From positions 191,505,794-191,569,793 of the forward strand of contig CP136064.1 of NCBI GenBank assembly GCA_032622095.1: 64,000 bases of DNA, written 5' to 3'. The notes under the pieces are model-generated. The model was not told the origin of the DNA and made no database searches. It saw only the letters and a list, made by a program, of their open reading frames with translations. This document shows positions 44,895-57,027 of this stretch, piece after piece (the stretch's first letter is position 1; every line of letters starts with the position of its first letter). A program made the translations under genes and the position numbers. This stretch comes from Siphonodentalium dalli. Its lineage: Eukaryota; Mollusca; Scaphopoda; Gadilida; Siphonodentaliidae.

Positions 44895-45267
44895 CTAGCT
44901 GATGTACTCGACTTCGTTCGGGCTAGTTAGTGATTTTTTGTGATCGCCTCCATCTGGACAGTACCCAGTATATACAGCGTCTGGCCAAACTATTGTTCAA
45001 TTGGTCCAGAAACATGCCTATATCAGCACGTTCGAGAACATGGTCCCACGTGAAATTGGACCCGTCCATATTGCTCCCGGGATCGAAGTAGTCCTACACA
45101 CGAATTTTTAGTCGGATCGGTCAAGGTCCAGAAACATGCCTATGAGCGAGGTCAAGTTGACACGTTAAATACCAAATTCGAGCAGTGTTAGAGTCTATAA
45201 CACATACACACATGCATTCATGCATACACACATACATACAGACAGGTGTTCCAAATTGTATAATCGA
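44895..45267 (-). mobile_element. Helitron-like family A relative, 373 bp
   Basis: Minus strand: 5' TCGATTATACAATTTGGAAC at 45267 (preceded by A), CTGTCTGTATGTATG microsatellite, then GCCCGAACGAAGTCGAG and CTAG at 44895-44898. Core differs from typical members. Followed head-to-tail by the element at 44396-44894. Confidence 0.65.
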
Positions 45268-45710
45268 TAGCTATAACAATTCTATGGTAGATAGTTCACG
45301 GCCGACCTGATGCATGCATCTTAGTTTTCTTGTAATATATATATTCTCTGTCATCTTGTTTAATTCATATATAGATTATATTGGGGCGGGGGGCATTGTA
45401 AGTTGTTAAAACTTGTACCACAAATCCCTTTGTAAATTGATTTACAATAACATATGTTTAAAGTAAAAGAAAATAAACCATAACCAACCAATGTCTCTGT
45501 AGACTGGCTATAGCAGACTTTCCCCTCCATTGCCCTTATTACGCCACACAGTGGTGTAAGCTGGTGTAGAGTTTTTCACATTCTGTGGTCGATCGATAAC
45601 CCACTGGGCGACTGTATTATTATGGTTATTTCGTACTAGAGTATAAATCGTACCGATAGAGTCACGATAGAACGACAAAGATTAGCACATGTGTTTACGT
45701 CACCGGTGTA
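45268..45710. other. No gene recognised
   Basis: Mixed AT-rich sequence with a G run near 45386 and TTGTAAATTGATTTACAATA at 45432-45451, a short palindrome. Confidence 0.4.
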
Positions 45711-45721
45711 ATTGTGGGGGC

Positions 45722-46450
45722 GTGTTTCTATTATGAAGGTTCGCTATCCCGAAGGTCCGCTATTCCGAAGGTTCTCTATTCCGAAGGTTTTTGTTATTTT
45801 TAGGTTAATTCTATATTCTAAAGTATTGAGAGGGTTCATTATCACAAAGATTCTTTTTATGGAGTGTGCGCTCACATCCGAACTGATCCTGTGCGCATAT
45901 ATACCGATACAGATACAGTAGGAAATAACTTAACTTAGAACATTAGATGTGATTTTGTTTAGTTTTCGCGGGTTTTCTTGAGATTTAATGTCATTACGTG
46001 GGCCCATACTTTTGAATTCTTGGCATATAATATGAATGTTGTGGTATATATGGACCCTCCCGCATTTGGACATGACACAGGTACAGTTGACTTAAGTGAT
46101 GTTCTGTGTGGGCTCCAATTTGGAGTTCAATATTTTAAGGGCCAAATTTAGGATTTTATGGGCCCATACCTTTGAACTCTGTGCATATAATATGAATATT
46201 GGGGGCATGTCTCTATTCCGAAGGTTCACTATCCCGAATGTCCACTATTCAGAAATTTCTCTGAATGTTCGCTATTCCGAAGGTTCACCAATTAGAAGGT
46301 TCGTTATTCTGTATTCCGAAGGTTTTTTGTTATTTTAAGGCTAATTCTATATTCTAAAGTATTGGGAGGGTTCATTATCACGAAGATTCTTTTTATGAAG
46401 GAAATAACTTAAAACATTAAATGTGATTTTGTTTTGTTTTCGCGGGTTTT
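45722..46450. repeat. CGCTATTCCGAAGGTT minisatellite and duplicated flank
   Basis: CTATTCCGAAGGTTC-type units occur three to five times at 45738-45790 and again at 46211-46327. Each cluster is followed by the same flank (CTATATTCTAAAGTATTG at 45811 and 46347, then TTCATTATCAC.AAGATTCTT). The whole block was duplicated at about 0.53 kb spacing. Confidence 0.8.
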
Positions 46451-46539
46451 CATGTATTCGTTGCATCGCATTATTATATTGTTGTACGTCACACAGTCTA
46501 GTTAATGTACGAAACCGAAGGTTACGACTAAGCCTTTGC

Positions 46540-46920
46540 ATGCTTCTGGTGACGATGCTGATGATGATAAATATGCTGATGGCGAAACGAAGATATACGG
46601 TGGTGGTGACGACGAAAGCGGACGATTTATTTTTGTATTTATTTATTTACCTCCGATGATGACGATATTGACGATGGTGGTGGTGTTGATTAAGATGATG
46701 ATGTGGATAATGAGCATGGTGATGACGAATACGTTGGTGATGATTCTGATTCTGATGACGATGGCGATGATGGGGATCATGGTGTTTGACAATAATGGTT
46801 GAGGTGGTGTTGGTAATACGTGAATGATGCGGACGGCGCCAATGAAGATGAGTTATGATGACGAAGACGACACCAGTGCTGACGCAGAAGAAAATGATGA
46901 TGATGTTGATGACGATAAGT
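46540..46920. repeat. GAT-rich low-complexity tract
   Basis: Imperfect GATGAT/GACGAT triplets over about 380 bp. The Met/Val- and His-rich frames are artefacts of the triplet bias. Confidence 0.75.
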
Positions 46921-47895
46921 ACCTCTTCGCCAAAAAAAATGGCAATACATACAAATGTGGTCACTTTTAAAAAAATAAATGCAAGCATATAATTATGTGC
47001 TGATATGTTAAGTATATTAGGGTACGTTCATACGCTGGCAAAATTGCACTGCAAAATTCAGAAATGCCATGCCCGATGGTCGTTTTGTTAGCTGGCATTT
47101 TTGCAGGTTGCCGACTAGCTTGTGCTCCGTAGTGGCTGACTGACAACAATCAACGGCGATTTATGATAACGGTGTCTACCTCTTTGCCTGTGCCCATAAA
47201 ACGAGGCCACTGACAATAATCACAAGTATCCGTGTTGTCCTTGATTCGAATTGTGTATCGGGGAGAGGTGAACATTTTTGACTGAAATGGCTATCAGAAA
47301 CTGTTGGAAATTTTCCAACCTTTGAGGGGTTTCAGGAGTCAAAATTTCCAAAAATTGGAAAGCTTGATGCCAATCTGGATGCTAGGATTGAGCAAATTTC
47401 ATGTTCAGATTAAAAAAAATTTCACACCGGGCCGAACCATTCAGCTTCAGATCTACACATTTTCTTGTACTAGTCGGCCCAGTGGATTATGCCCACTCTC
47501 GACTAGTGACAAAATGACTACAGATTAATTTAGAATATGCTACCACCAATGCGGTTGTGAGGGACCAGTTGGCAACAATAAAAGCCCAGTGGGGAATAGG
47601 TGCAAATATAATTTCGCTCTAACTTGTGAATTTGATATGGTTCAAGGGGGTGTAGTTAGACATTCGAAGGTGGACACACCTCCTAACGCGGAGACCATCT
47701 ATAGTTACGTCCCTGTAATGGGCCGAGACTGCGTCTATATCACCATCTACTTACTCTATTAACCACAACCTGTCATTAATGCAATAAACAAAGTTGTTAC
47801 TGAAAAGATCGGCCTTCCGTATTTATCTAAGTGCCAGAAGCCGCCTCGAGAATTTGAACATAAAACCTGGCTTAAAATGACAATTTTATCAATGA
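46921..47895. other. Dispersed-repeat fragments, no gene
   Basis: 47018-47145 resembles 38837-38960; 47300-47455 resembles 33089-33215. The rest is unrecognised. Confidence 0.45.
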
Positions 47896-50728
47896 CTAGC
47901 AGGGTTACCCGGCGTTGCCCAGGTTAATGTATGCTGTAGATATTTGTTGGGAATAGAGAATGCTCTTGCTTAAAGTGTTATACGTTTTCTCATAAATTGT
48001 ATATTCAAATAGCATCACAAAACATGATTATTACAGTCATGGAATATAAGTAGTGGCTCACCTTGTCAATTGTCATTCTGTTTATCACGATTAATCCGTT
48101 CCACCAATAATGAAGTATTTATTTATTTACAGCTGCGTATACATTAGACGTTATAATATGATACATGAACATCATAAACACATTAGTTCGATAAAAGATG
48201 ATAATTGGGTTTTACCTATTGAGATGTATCAATCAATCTAGTGGGTTGGACTAAGACCTCGAGGACACCTGGCTATCATATCTCCATGAAGATACAGATG
48301 TTTCAAAGAAATTTCCAGGTGCTCATCTGTTCATGGTGCTATATATTGGCTAAATATTCTTAGTTTAAACGAAATGTTGCTGCGCATATATATCAGCTAC
48401 ATGTGACAGGCACAGAGCGAGATTTTGAGTTGTTTATGTCAGTCGATGAGTCTGTTCTAAAACCCTTGTCAGATGTCAGTATTGGTAGGATCCTGAAAAG
48501 TCTTGTGCTACTAACTGCATTTTCTTGTATATCACAAGAAACTATATTTGACTGCACACTGTGACCACTATTTTTGAACAGGCCGTCCATATCTCTTGAC
48601 AAATTGTAACTTTTTGTGGAAACTGTATTGAATGGAACAGACTAAATTTTGTTATTACATATATGCAATCCTCTGACGGTTCGATGTCTCTCAGTTTGCA
48701 CGAATATATGTATCTCTTCAATAGAATGATAAATATACGTTTAATGATTCTTCTAGTGATCTCTTTTTGCTAGCTCATTGTGTGAATGCCTTGATTGCCA
48801 TTCCCATATAAATATGACTGTTGAGAAGATATAATTGTTCAAGTGACTTATGTGGGTCACCATATGTCGGGATTGTGAAATGTGAACGCCCAACTACTTA
48901 AAATGTTATGGAGAGGGCCTGGTGACTGCATATAACTTATATGTGGATATCGGCGAATAGCAATCTTATCAATGATAGTGCATATCCGCTCGCCATCCGA
49001 GACGCAAACGACACCAAATGTGATCTAATTCATGGTATATCATTAGAGAAAAACGTGTATGAATTTGGTGGAATTTGGTTTATTAAATCAATTGTTGAGC
49101 AACGCTGACTCGAACAACGCCATATTGCGAAGGTGATTATGTATTCGTTTGGTGGAAATCAGCGACAAAACTATTTCACCATATTTTTTTAATTTCCCCT
49201 CCCACCAACAGCGTCATTTTAGAAAATTGTAACCCGCACCATTGTCTTCCTTGTAAAAAGTTACCCTCTTAGAGCGCCTTGGTGCCATCTCGATTGTACC
49301 GTGTGAAGTTATATATAGAATGCACACAGACAGACAAAAAGAAGGACAGACAGCACGATTTTATTTCTTGTATCATTTGAGAAGAACGTGTCTGAATTTG
49401 ATGGTAATTGGTACTAAAAATATTTTGTATCAGTTTTGGTGACCCTCCCGTCCCTATTTCGGACTCAATCTGCACACACTAATACTCATTAGAGATTAGA
49501 GATGCATATATATAAAATTGGTGAAAATTGGCGAGTATACAAATTCGCATCAAATTTAAGGTCCCCATATCTCTCACCCATAGGGCACCAATTTGGTGTA
49601 TCTAAACCACACGATAAGATTCCTCGTATCACGGAGAAGAATATGTATCAATCTGGTGGAAATCGGCACTAAACATATAGATATAATTTGTTGTGTCCCT
49701 CTCATCTCTATACACCACTGACTTGAATGGCCCAACTTGTGACACCCTTAAACCACACGATTACACTCCTGATATCATGGAGATGATTGTTTATAAGTTT
49801 GGTGATAATCGGCGACTAAACAATTTGTTTTATCAAATTTGGTGCCAATCCCTCCCCTCTCCATCTCTCACCCAAACAGCACCACTATGGCGTCTTTAAA
49901 TCACGATTAGATTCCTCGTATCATGGATAAGAACGTGTATCAATTTGGTGGAAATTGGCGCTAACAAAATTGTGCATCAATTTTGGTGCCCCTGTCCCTT
50001 TCAATGCAACCCTGACTCAAATGAGGCCACATTTGACAGATAAAAGCTACACCACTAGACTCCTCATACCATGGGGATGATTTTGTATAAGTGTGGTGGC
50101 AATCGGCGACTCATTATCAAATTTAGTGCCCACCCCCTCCCAATCTCTCATCCAAAAACAACAATTTGGCGTTGTTAAATCGCACAATTAGATTCCTTGT
50201 ATCATGAAGAAGAATATATATCAATTTGGTGGAAAACGGCGCTAAAATTAGTTTTATAAATTTTTGTGCCCCTTTCCCCTTCCGTTCATCCCTGACTCAA
50301 ACGACGCCACTTTTGACATATTTAAACCACACCGTTGGATTCTTCATATCATGGGGATGATTATATGTAAGTTTCGTGGCAATCGGCGACAGAAAAACAA
50401 AATCTGCCCCCCCCCCCCTTCCGGGCACCCCTGACGCGAACGGCGCGACTTTTGCCATATTTAAACCACGCCATTAGATTCCTCATATTATGGGGATGAT
50501 TATATATAAGGTTGGTGGAAATCGGCGACAAATATTTGTTCTGCCCCTCCCCCTTTTCTGCCCCTGACAACAACGGCGTCACTTTAGAAAGTTCTAACCC
50601 CGACCATTATCTTTCTCGTAAAAAGCTACTCCTGGTAGACCCCTTTGGCATCATCTAGATGGTCCCCTGTGAATTTATATAGAACACAGACAGACAGACA
50701 GACAGACATTCGCAAATATAGATATAGA
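47896..50728 (-). mobile_element. Helitron-like family B element, full length (2833 bp)
   Basis: Minus strand: A then TCTATATCTATATTTGCG (5' end at 50728), TCTG microsatellite (about 50684-50708), ~145 bp alternating monomers (about 49370-50560), single-copy part, then the 3' stem CCTGGGCAACGCCGGG (47905-47920), CTAG at 47896-47899 and T. Both ends fit Helitron insertion at AT. No coding for Rep/helicase, so it is non-autonomous. It is the reference copy for judging the rearranged copies at 7.3-13.1 kb. Confidence 0.8.
49370..50560 (-). repeat. Alternating ~145 bp monomer array
   Basis: Type 1 and type 2 monomers as at 7990-9090, seen near 49375, 49480, 49628, 49778, 49920, 50072, 50205, 50353 and 50490. 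The last two are both type 2, a break in the alternation next to the 5' end. Confidence 0.8.
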
Positions 50729-51308
50729 TATTTGCCGATGAAATCTTGCAATAAAAAGGTTAACGCATAACTGACTGGAATTTCAAGGAATTCATGAACC
50801 TTTGGTGAGAAAATCGTAGTGAAAGGTTACCAGTCCAAATGATACATCTACCCGTTCCAAATCGCTATCGCTGTATGTACTGCATTGAAAGTACCCAAGT
50901 GACCGTGACGATGATCACCGATTTACCCATACCCATTCCCGTGGGACGGGTATCGCAAACTCGCTATTATTAGTAACTTCTTTGTTACTATTCCTATACT
51001 GATCAGTGTCAAAATATGCCATTGTAATGAAACAACCGTTTCAAGGCGAGATACATATAACCCAGTCTTCACATGAATACTCCGAGAAAAAGTAACAAGT
51101 TTCTGTTATCTTCAATACACGAGCACAGCTCATAATAAATATGGTGATATACGAGAAATATGTTCACAACGGCGTATTTCTTCCCGTATATATGGTACAG
51201 TCCAACAGTCCTATTTCCAAATACTTGAACTGAAATGTGTATTCTCACACAAACATTTTGGAATGAGACATGTTGTATTAGTGAATGATTGATTGTATTA
51301 TTGAATAA
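50729..51308. other. 3' flank of the T-box gene, nothing recognised
   Basis: AT-rich intergenic DNA between the family B element and the predicted T-box polyadenylation signal. Confidence 0.4.
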
Positions 51309-51314
51309 TTTATT
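51309..51314 (-). terminator. Candidate polyadenylation signal of the T-box gene
   Basis: AATAAA on the minus strand about 425 bases after the stop codon, giving a 3' UTR of ordinary length. Other hexamers further away cannot be excluded. Confidence 0.4.
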
Positions 51315-51737
51315 TAGGAAACATATCTATATTCTTATTTACATTAGCACATAAATATCTCACATATGAAACAAAAATAATGGATTAGTTATAAAACTCA
51401 TGAATATGACCTGCATATAAACGTTTTCAGTTAACAGACCAATTGACTGATATAAGTGACGAACAATATGCAAGTTTACGAGGTCTCAGAAGTACAAAAT
51501 AGAACGGAAGCACGATTTAATATCAAGATAGCACAGTGTTCACCTGTATTACATGCACATATCAGACATGAAACAAAAGGACTTTGCAACACATAGAGTT
51601 GATCACGATAAAATAATAACCGTTGTAAGTAAGTAGGCTTATATAGCATAACAATAATATCAATATGAATAATATCCTTGTCAAATAATAGTTGCAATAG
51701 CACATAAAAGAATGATGATAAATGACAGTTTCAGACT

Positions 51738-52693
51738 TCACTTTCGGATCGGGCTGTAGAATGATGGGGCGAAGATAGGCAGATGATCGAGCATACCACT
51801 GGAAGTCGGACGAAGAAACGAATCTTTATATTCCGCATAGAATGGCCCCATGCTACCGTTGGAATCTTGGCTCTGCAGAAAGTCAATAGCGGTTGATGTT
51901 GATGTCGGCAGGACGTTCGCGTTGAATGATCGTCGTGGAATTTCAGTCGTAGATGTCGGCGAAGAAATGCGAGTTGGGAGTGAAGGTAGACCTAATTGGT
52001 AGTCGGTCGAATCGTTTCTTGTTAAAGCTGGTGGATCCCGAAACAAGGGCTCGTTTGGCATTGATTGATACCCGCTGAAGTTGAATGCCGTCGGTTTCAC
52101 GTCGAAAGAATAACCGCCACCCGTCGTTGTCATGGAAACTGAGGTTGGTGTATGAGTGGTTATCGGAATAGCAAGGTTGAAGTTTGATGAATAACTGGCT
52201 GTTGAAAAGTCGGACGCCGAGGATGATGAAATGTTGGTTGTTGGAATACCGAATCCAGCCACAAGTTGTTCGTACAGTTGGTTCTGATGTGTCGTGGAAA
52301 CTTCTGGCGTCCTGGTCTGGTTGCAATTCGACGAGGTTGTTGGAACGTTGGTGAATTCGTTGGCTGGCGACGGCGTGTCAGCTGCATTGTTGTAGTCTAA
52401 GTTGTTGTATGGCGATGGGTTTGTAGACGATGATAGGTTGTGAGGAGATGGTGTGTCGCTAGCATATTCACTGCCGTATGTTTCAGCCGAACGAGGTGAA
52501 TGGTTATTGGCGTGATCGCTCATACCTGGGGAGCCGACAACAGCATCGGCGCGAGACTCTGTACTGAAACTGTGGGTGTGGTCGGTGACGTATTTGGGGC
52601 ACATCTCTTCTTGGTCCTTCAGCATGTGCAGTTCGGGGGATGAGATCTGTGCGCGTGGTTCGGTTCGCTGACGTTTCGCTTCGGGATAAACGC
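51738..52693 (-). CDS. T-box gene exon 7 (C-terminal region and stop)
   Basis: Acceptor TTCTCTCAG, 317 codons and TGA (51740-51738). Starts [20 protein letters not shown]. Rich in Ser, Thr, Pro and Asn with repeated DTPSP motifs ([19 protein letters not shown]), ending PSFYSPIRK. No known domain; low-complexity transactivation or repression region inferred. Confidence 0.9.
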
Positions 52694-55600
52694 CTGAGAG
52701 AATAAATCGAAATTGATGTTATATGTGAATACCATGCATTTTAAATTGATAATCAGTATCGGTTGATACAAAAAATATCCTTATACTATAAAACTACAAT
52801 ACAAGTTCATTGGGGAACAAGTCTACTCTGTTTGCCCATTTACGTTCATCAATTTTGTAGGTAGGTTCAATCTATCCTATAGGACATATTCAATATGATA
52901 ATAAGAACATCCCCAGCCATTGGCAATCACGCTGAGCTATACACCTGCTGCATGATGCATCTACATGTCGAGTGGAAAAATGTTTCAATATAGATCAAGT
53001 GGGCGATAAAATATTCTAATATACTAACCCTTCTAACATTAAGTTAGCAATAACTTCTACCCCAATCCAGTTAGCTGTTTTTGCTAATAAAATATGTTTA
53101 AACTAACCCCTATACTGGGGTACCCAACGCATGTATACGCAGACGGATATTCGGTTACAACTTCTCAACTTACCTGGAAGGAACTGGTTTTCTTTGTCAA
53201 GTGAAGGTCGCTTTCCTCCAAAGCAGGTCCTGTGAAGATAAAATAACCCGAATATAGAATGTGCAAGGAATCATGGGTTTGTGTGAGGTTCGAAAAACAA
53301 CAGGAGCTGCTACAACCAAAGATTTTCATTATTGCGTTACTTTTTATGTATGGCCAAATCCAAATATTAGAGAATTAGTTGGTCGATTTTGATTAAAATT
53401 CAAACAGACTGTGTTTTAATTTTTGTATTGCAAAACTCTGTAATAGTTATGCTGCCCAGATAGCAAATGTTATAGAAATGATAACCGGTTAGATAGTTCA
53501 GTATATTACCTCCTATTGTCCCTGAATCCCTTCGCGAACGGATTTGTATCAACCTTCAGCTTTGTTACCTGAAAAAAAAAATTATAATTCATACATCTTA
53601 TTACATAATATTATGCATCGATAGTATTATCTTCAGATATCAAAAGTAACTATGTTACATAAATACGATTGGAAATATTCAAATTTTAAGTTTATCAATG
53701 GTACCATGTTATACCTCATTGAGAAGATGCTAACTATTCAAACCTTCGACAAAAAGTTATTGCATGTTAATGTGTTATACGTGTTTGGACACTGAATATG
53801 TACAGCTTAACACTCGAGGAATACTTGGTCGAGGCGATGTTATAAATTACGAGATCCAATTGCAAAATTAAAGTACAAAACTCTTTGTAGTCGTGTCAAA
53901 TGCTTTTGTGTTATTTAAAGAAAGCTACCTCCTCGCTTTGGTAAGCAGTGACCGCTATGAAGTCTGTTTCTTCAAAGTTCGACGTCTTGAACTTTCCCCA
54001 GTTTAGTGAACTTGTGTCGTTGGCTCTGACGATGTGGAAGCGCAGCTTGTACTTCTGCATGGTGTTCAAGATCATCTACAGATGAGAAGAATGGTGATTA
54101 GGGTACATTATCTATGACATATCTTACAAGTGTATATTACCTGGAAATCCACGGCCATTACTGGCACGGGTGTGGTGGGTTCAAGTGTCTTTTGAGAAAT
54201 TTCCTGTTTACGGAACAATGTACATGTCTATATAACGTGTGGACAACACAGAGACAAATATCAAAACAATATTTAAAAATAAACCATTCTGAGAAACTAC
54301 AGTTATTATTAGTTGCATAGAGTCTGCCCACACGGACATAGCTGTGGCTTTGTTATCGATATGCAAGGCTACTACAAGGCTATATGTTAGCCTAATGTAT
54401 TTACGCTTGGAGCCTATAATATGTACATGTAGGTTGATCTGATGGACAATAAACTATGGAAATATTCTCAAGTTTACATATATTTAGAACAATTAGTGGT
54501 GATCGTATTGTCTCACATATATACAGTATTAAACAACGAGAATGACGCCCTTTTCGTGTAGTGATATCATGATATGCAATGTTCTGTTTTGATGACGGTA
54601 GACCTGAAATATATAAGGAAAGTGCCCTTGTAAACCTACATGGCCATTTCTGTCGTTTGGGTTGTTAGTAATCTTCATCTTGTTGAAGGAGATAGGTTTC
54701 TTCATCCAGAATGACCCCGGAGCCGGGGAGTCCGGGTGAACGTACATTCTGGCTGATGTATGTGGCTCACCCTCTCCGGTCACAGTCCAGCTGGTGTTCT
54801 GATATTTATATCTGCAGTTGTTAGATGGGATGACGTCAGCTAAGACAATATATTTGGCGGTCGGCGATAGGTTTTGGCATTTCACTTTCATAAATGGGAA
54901 CATTCGCCTGAAATTATAAAAATACAAAATGTTACGATACCATCTCATCATCAATTAACAACTATTGATCAATGAGAATTATCGGTAGGAATACCATTTT
55001 TTTGGCATCTGATTTAAGCTGTTCCAACACAGAGAAATACCAAGGATGTTAATGGAGAATGTGACATATTTAACCAGCCAATACTCCAATGATTGTACAT
55101 GTATATAAAAGAACATCTATTCTCGGGATTCACTATCAATTGTATTCAATCTGAACGGGCCACGCGGTGATCGATTTTAAATATCATAATATAGCTTACC
55201 AGTACAATATAATCGGTAGGGGATAACCGGAGCCATCTAGACAATACTAAGTTATTTCTGAAATATTCCTTTCTTTTCGAATGGTTAATAATTGACTAAA
55301 TTACGGAGATATTCAGAAATAAAAAAAAAACGTTCGTGAACCCGCGATTAAGTAGCTTGCAATATTCAAACGTGTGCGTATTAGTGGATTAGCTGTGTGT
55401 TTTCAATCCCAATTATCAATGCTGGCAGCCGTCTCTCTTGCCATCCATGCTTCAGCACTCCAATCGTCCATATGCTATTATCCAGACATGCGTGTATTCA
55501 TGTGAACCAGAAGTGGATCGGTTTGATGAAAATATAACGGCTAAAACTATATCCATTATACATTATTTTCCGCTGACGGAAACAATGGAACATACTTTGA

Positions 55601-56602
55601 AATTACATGTATTACCTTCCAGGTTTGGTCACGATCATCTCTGTCCCTATTGTGTTGAATCTATCCCATAAATCTTTGTTGTCCAAAGTGATTGTCACGC
55701 GGTCATCTTCCGATGGTTCTGTGGTTGCGGATGGTGGAGAGCTAACTGGATGAATCGTTGGCTGAGCAGGAGCAATATGTCTGTTGCTAACTATGGTATT
55801 GATATCTGAAAAAGAGATATTAATTCCCCGGTAACAATAGTACATGACACATAAATTCTTCTGATCTTTCTTCACAAAATAAATCACGTCGAATTCGGGT
55901 TCAGGTGTGGAATTTTTCAATAGTTATATTTTTAATATTCACCTCTTTTAGAACCTACTGACAACTTTCAATAGGAATCCGGCCTATCTCCAAAAGAGAA
56001 AAAAACGTTCTTATCGATCAGGCATTATATAGTCTTGTTTAATATCATGTTGTTACATAAAAACTTTAGTGGTAGTGTTCAATAAAAGCATTACTACATC
56101 TATACTCACATGGTCAATAAAAGCATTACTACATCTATACTCACATGGACAATTTTCGTCGATTTATTTCCATATATAGTTACATAGCGCATATATAAAG
56201 AAATAAATATAAATAGTCCTCCGGTCATGTTGTTACATAAAAACTTTAGTGGTAGTGTTCAATAAAAGCATTACTACATCTATACTCACATGTTCAATAA
56301 AAGCATTACTACATCTATACTCACATGGACAATTTTCGTCGATTTATTTCCATATATAGTTACATAGCGCATATATAAAGAAATAAATATAAATAGTCCT
56401 CCGGGTCTTTCCCCAAGTCCATAATAAAGTTATGTGGACACTTACCGTTGTAGGGAGCGTGTGTTGACATGGGAACGGGATACATCGGAAGATTGGTCCT
56501 CTGGAAGCTATATGGAGAGAAGTTTGTCGGCAAGGCGTACCCTTGTGATCCATGGAATGGCATTGCGTGGTGACCATACGCAAACATGGCGTCGTTGAGC
56601 AT
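51738..56602 (-). CDS. T-box transcription factor gene (7 coding exons)
   Basis: Exons 56446-56602, 55616-55805, 54640-54907, 53929-54075, 53510-53568, 53174-53229 and 51738-52693 join in frame across six GT-AG introns to 610 residues. The T-box DNA-binding domain spans about residues 89-273: [66 protein letters not shown] and [13 protein letters not shown]. By eye it is nearest the Tbx2/3 type ([23 protein letters not shown]), but [17 protein letters not shown] is unusual, so orthology (Tbx2/3, Tbx6/Dorsocross-like or lineage-specific) is open. A basic PEAKRQR motif follows the domain and could be a nuclear signal. The C-terminal half is Ser/Thr/Pro/Asn-rich and likely regulatory. A nuclear DNA-binding developmental regulator is expected. 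Confidence 0.93.
53174..53229 (-). CDS. T-box gene exon 6
   Basis: 56 bp micro-exon encoding [18 protein letters not shown] just after the T-box. Acceptor ATCTTCACAG, donor G|GTAAGTTG. Frame is consistent with both neighbours. Confidence 0.85.
53510..53568 (-). CDS. T-box gene exon 5 (end of T-box)
   Basis: 59 bp micro-exon encoding [19 protein letters not shown]. The NPFAKGFR block is the most conserved T-box C-terminal signature. Acceptor with a T-run then CAG, donor AG|GTAATA. Confidence 0.93.
53929..54075 (-). CDS. T-box gene exon 4
   Basis: 49 codons, phase 0-0, from [20 protein letters not shown] to [11 protein letters not shown]. Acceptor CTCATCTGTAG, donor GAG|GTAGCT. Too short for an ordinary ORF scan. 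Confidence 0.93.
54640..54907 (-). CDS. T-box gene exon 3 (core of T-box)
   Basis: Completes R116 and encodes residues 117-205 from [10 protein letters not shown] to NNPNDRNGH. Donor CAT|GTAGGT. The frame continues into the intron to a stop, which is why a longer open frame exists here. Confidence 0.93.
55616..55805 (-). CDS. T-box gene exon 2 (start of T-box)
   Basis: Acceptor CTCTTTTTCAG, phase 1 in and phase 2 out. Pro/Thr/Ser linker, then [14 protein letters not shown] and [10 protein letters not shown], the first strand and helix of the T-box. Donor AG|GTAATA. Confidence 0.9.
56045..56404. repeat. 180 bp tandem duplication in T-box intron 1
   Basis: CATGTTGTTACATAAAAACT at 56046 and 56226, offset exactly 180. 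The two units differ at one position (G at 56113 versus T in the second unit). Each unit itself contains a 35 bp direct repeat (TCAATAAAAGCATTACTACA at 56079 and 56114). The array ends about 40 bp from the exon 1 donor. Confidence 0.95.
56446..56602 (-). CDS. T-box gene exon 1 (N-terminus)
   Basis: ATG at 56602-56600, 52 codons plus one base, Tyr/Met/Pro/His-rich ([20 protein letters not shown]), donor G|GTAAGTGT. An AG (TTTTGTAG) lies 17-18 bases before the ATG, so an upstream non-coding exon is possible. Confidence 0.8.
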
Positions 56603-56994
56603 ATTTATTGATAGCCTACAAAATACAAAGATTTAAAATACAAATTAATTCATCGCCACAAATGCACACATCATTTGAAAAAATAGCTATATGCCAATTA
56701 TAATAGAAAGAAAATTATAGTCCCATGATAATATATAACAATAAAAATTCTGAATTCTTAAAATAAGTATAAACAACACTTTGAGTTTACTTTGGTCTTG
56801 GAATGTTTGAGTGTGCAAATGTGTTATAGTGCGACCCCATAATGACTTGGTCTGTACTCATATGCCCCTTTGCTGTATGTTTTAGATTACGGCTAATTAA
56901 CCAAGATGGCCAAGTTGCAAAGCAAAATATACTTCAAATGATATCGATGATCCTGAGAAATGCGTTCCTGCGTTTATATTGTCATGCGAGAGAA

Positions 56995-57027
56995 TGATCC
57001 ATATTAGTCAAATGGCTATATTTATAG
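56995..57027 (-). promoter_or_regulatory. Predicted TATA/Inr core promoter of the T-box gene
   Basis: On the minus strand CTATAAATATAG (57027-57016) lies 31 bases before the A of TCATTCT (complement of 56991-56997), which fits the initiator consensus YYANWYY. This places a start site at 56995, about 390 bases before the ATG. TATA-to-Inr spacing is textbook, but no transcript evidence is available. Confidence 0.5.

Noticed and set aside
46536-46988. Met/Val-rich and His-rich frames
   Set aside because: Artefacts of the GAT-rich low-complexity tract.
51943-52387. 127- and 75-residue frames inside the T-box last exon
   Set aside because: Alternative-frame shadows of the Ser/Thr/Asn-rich coding exon 7.
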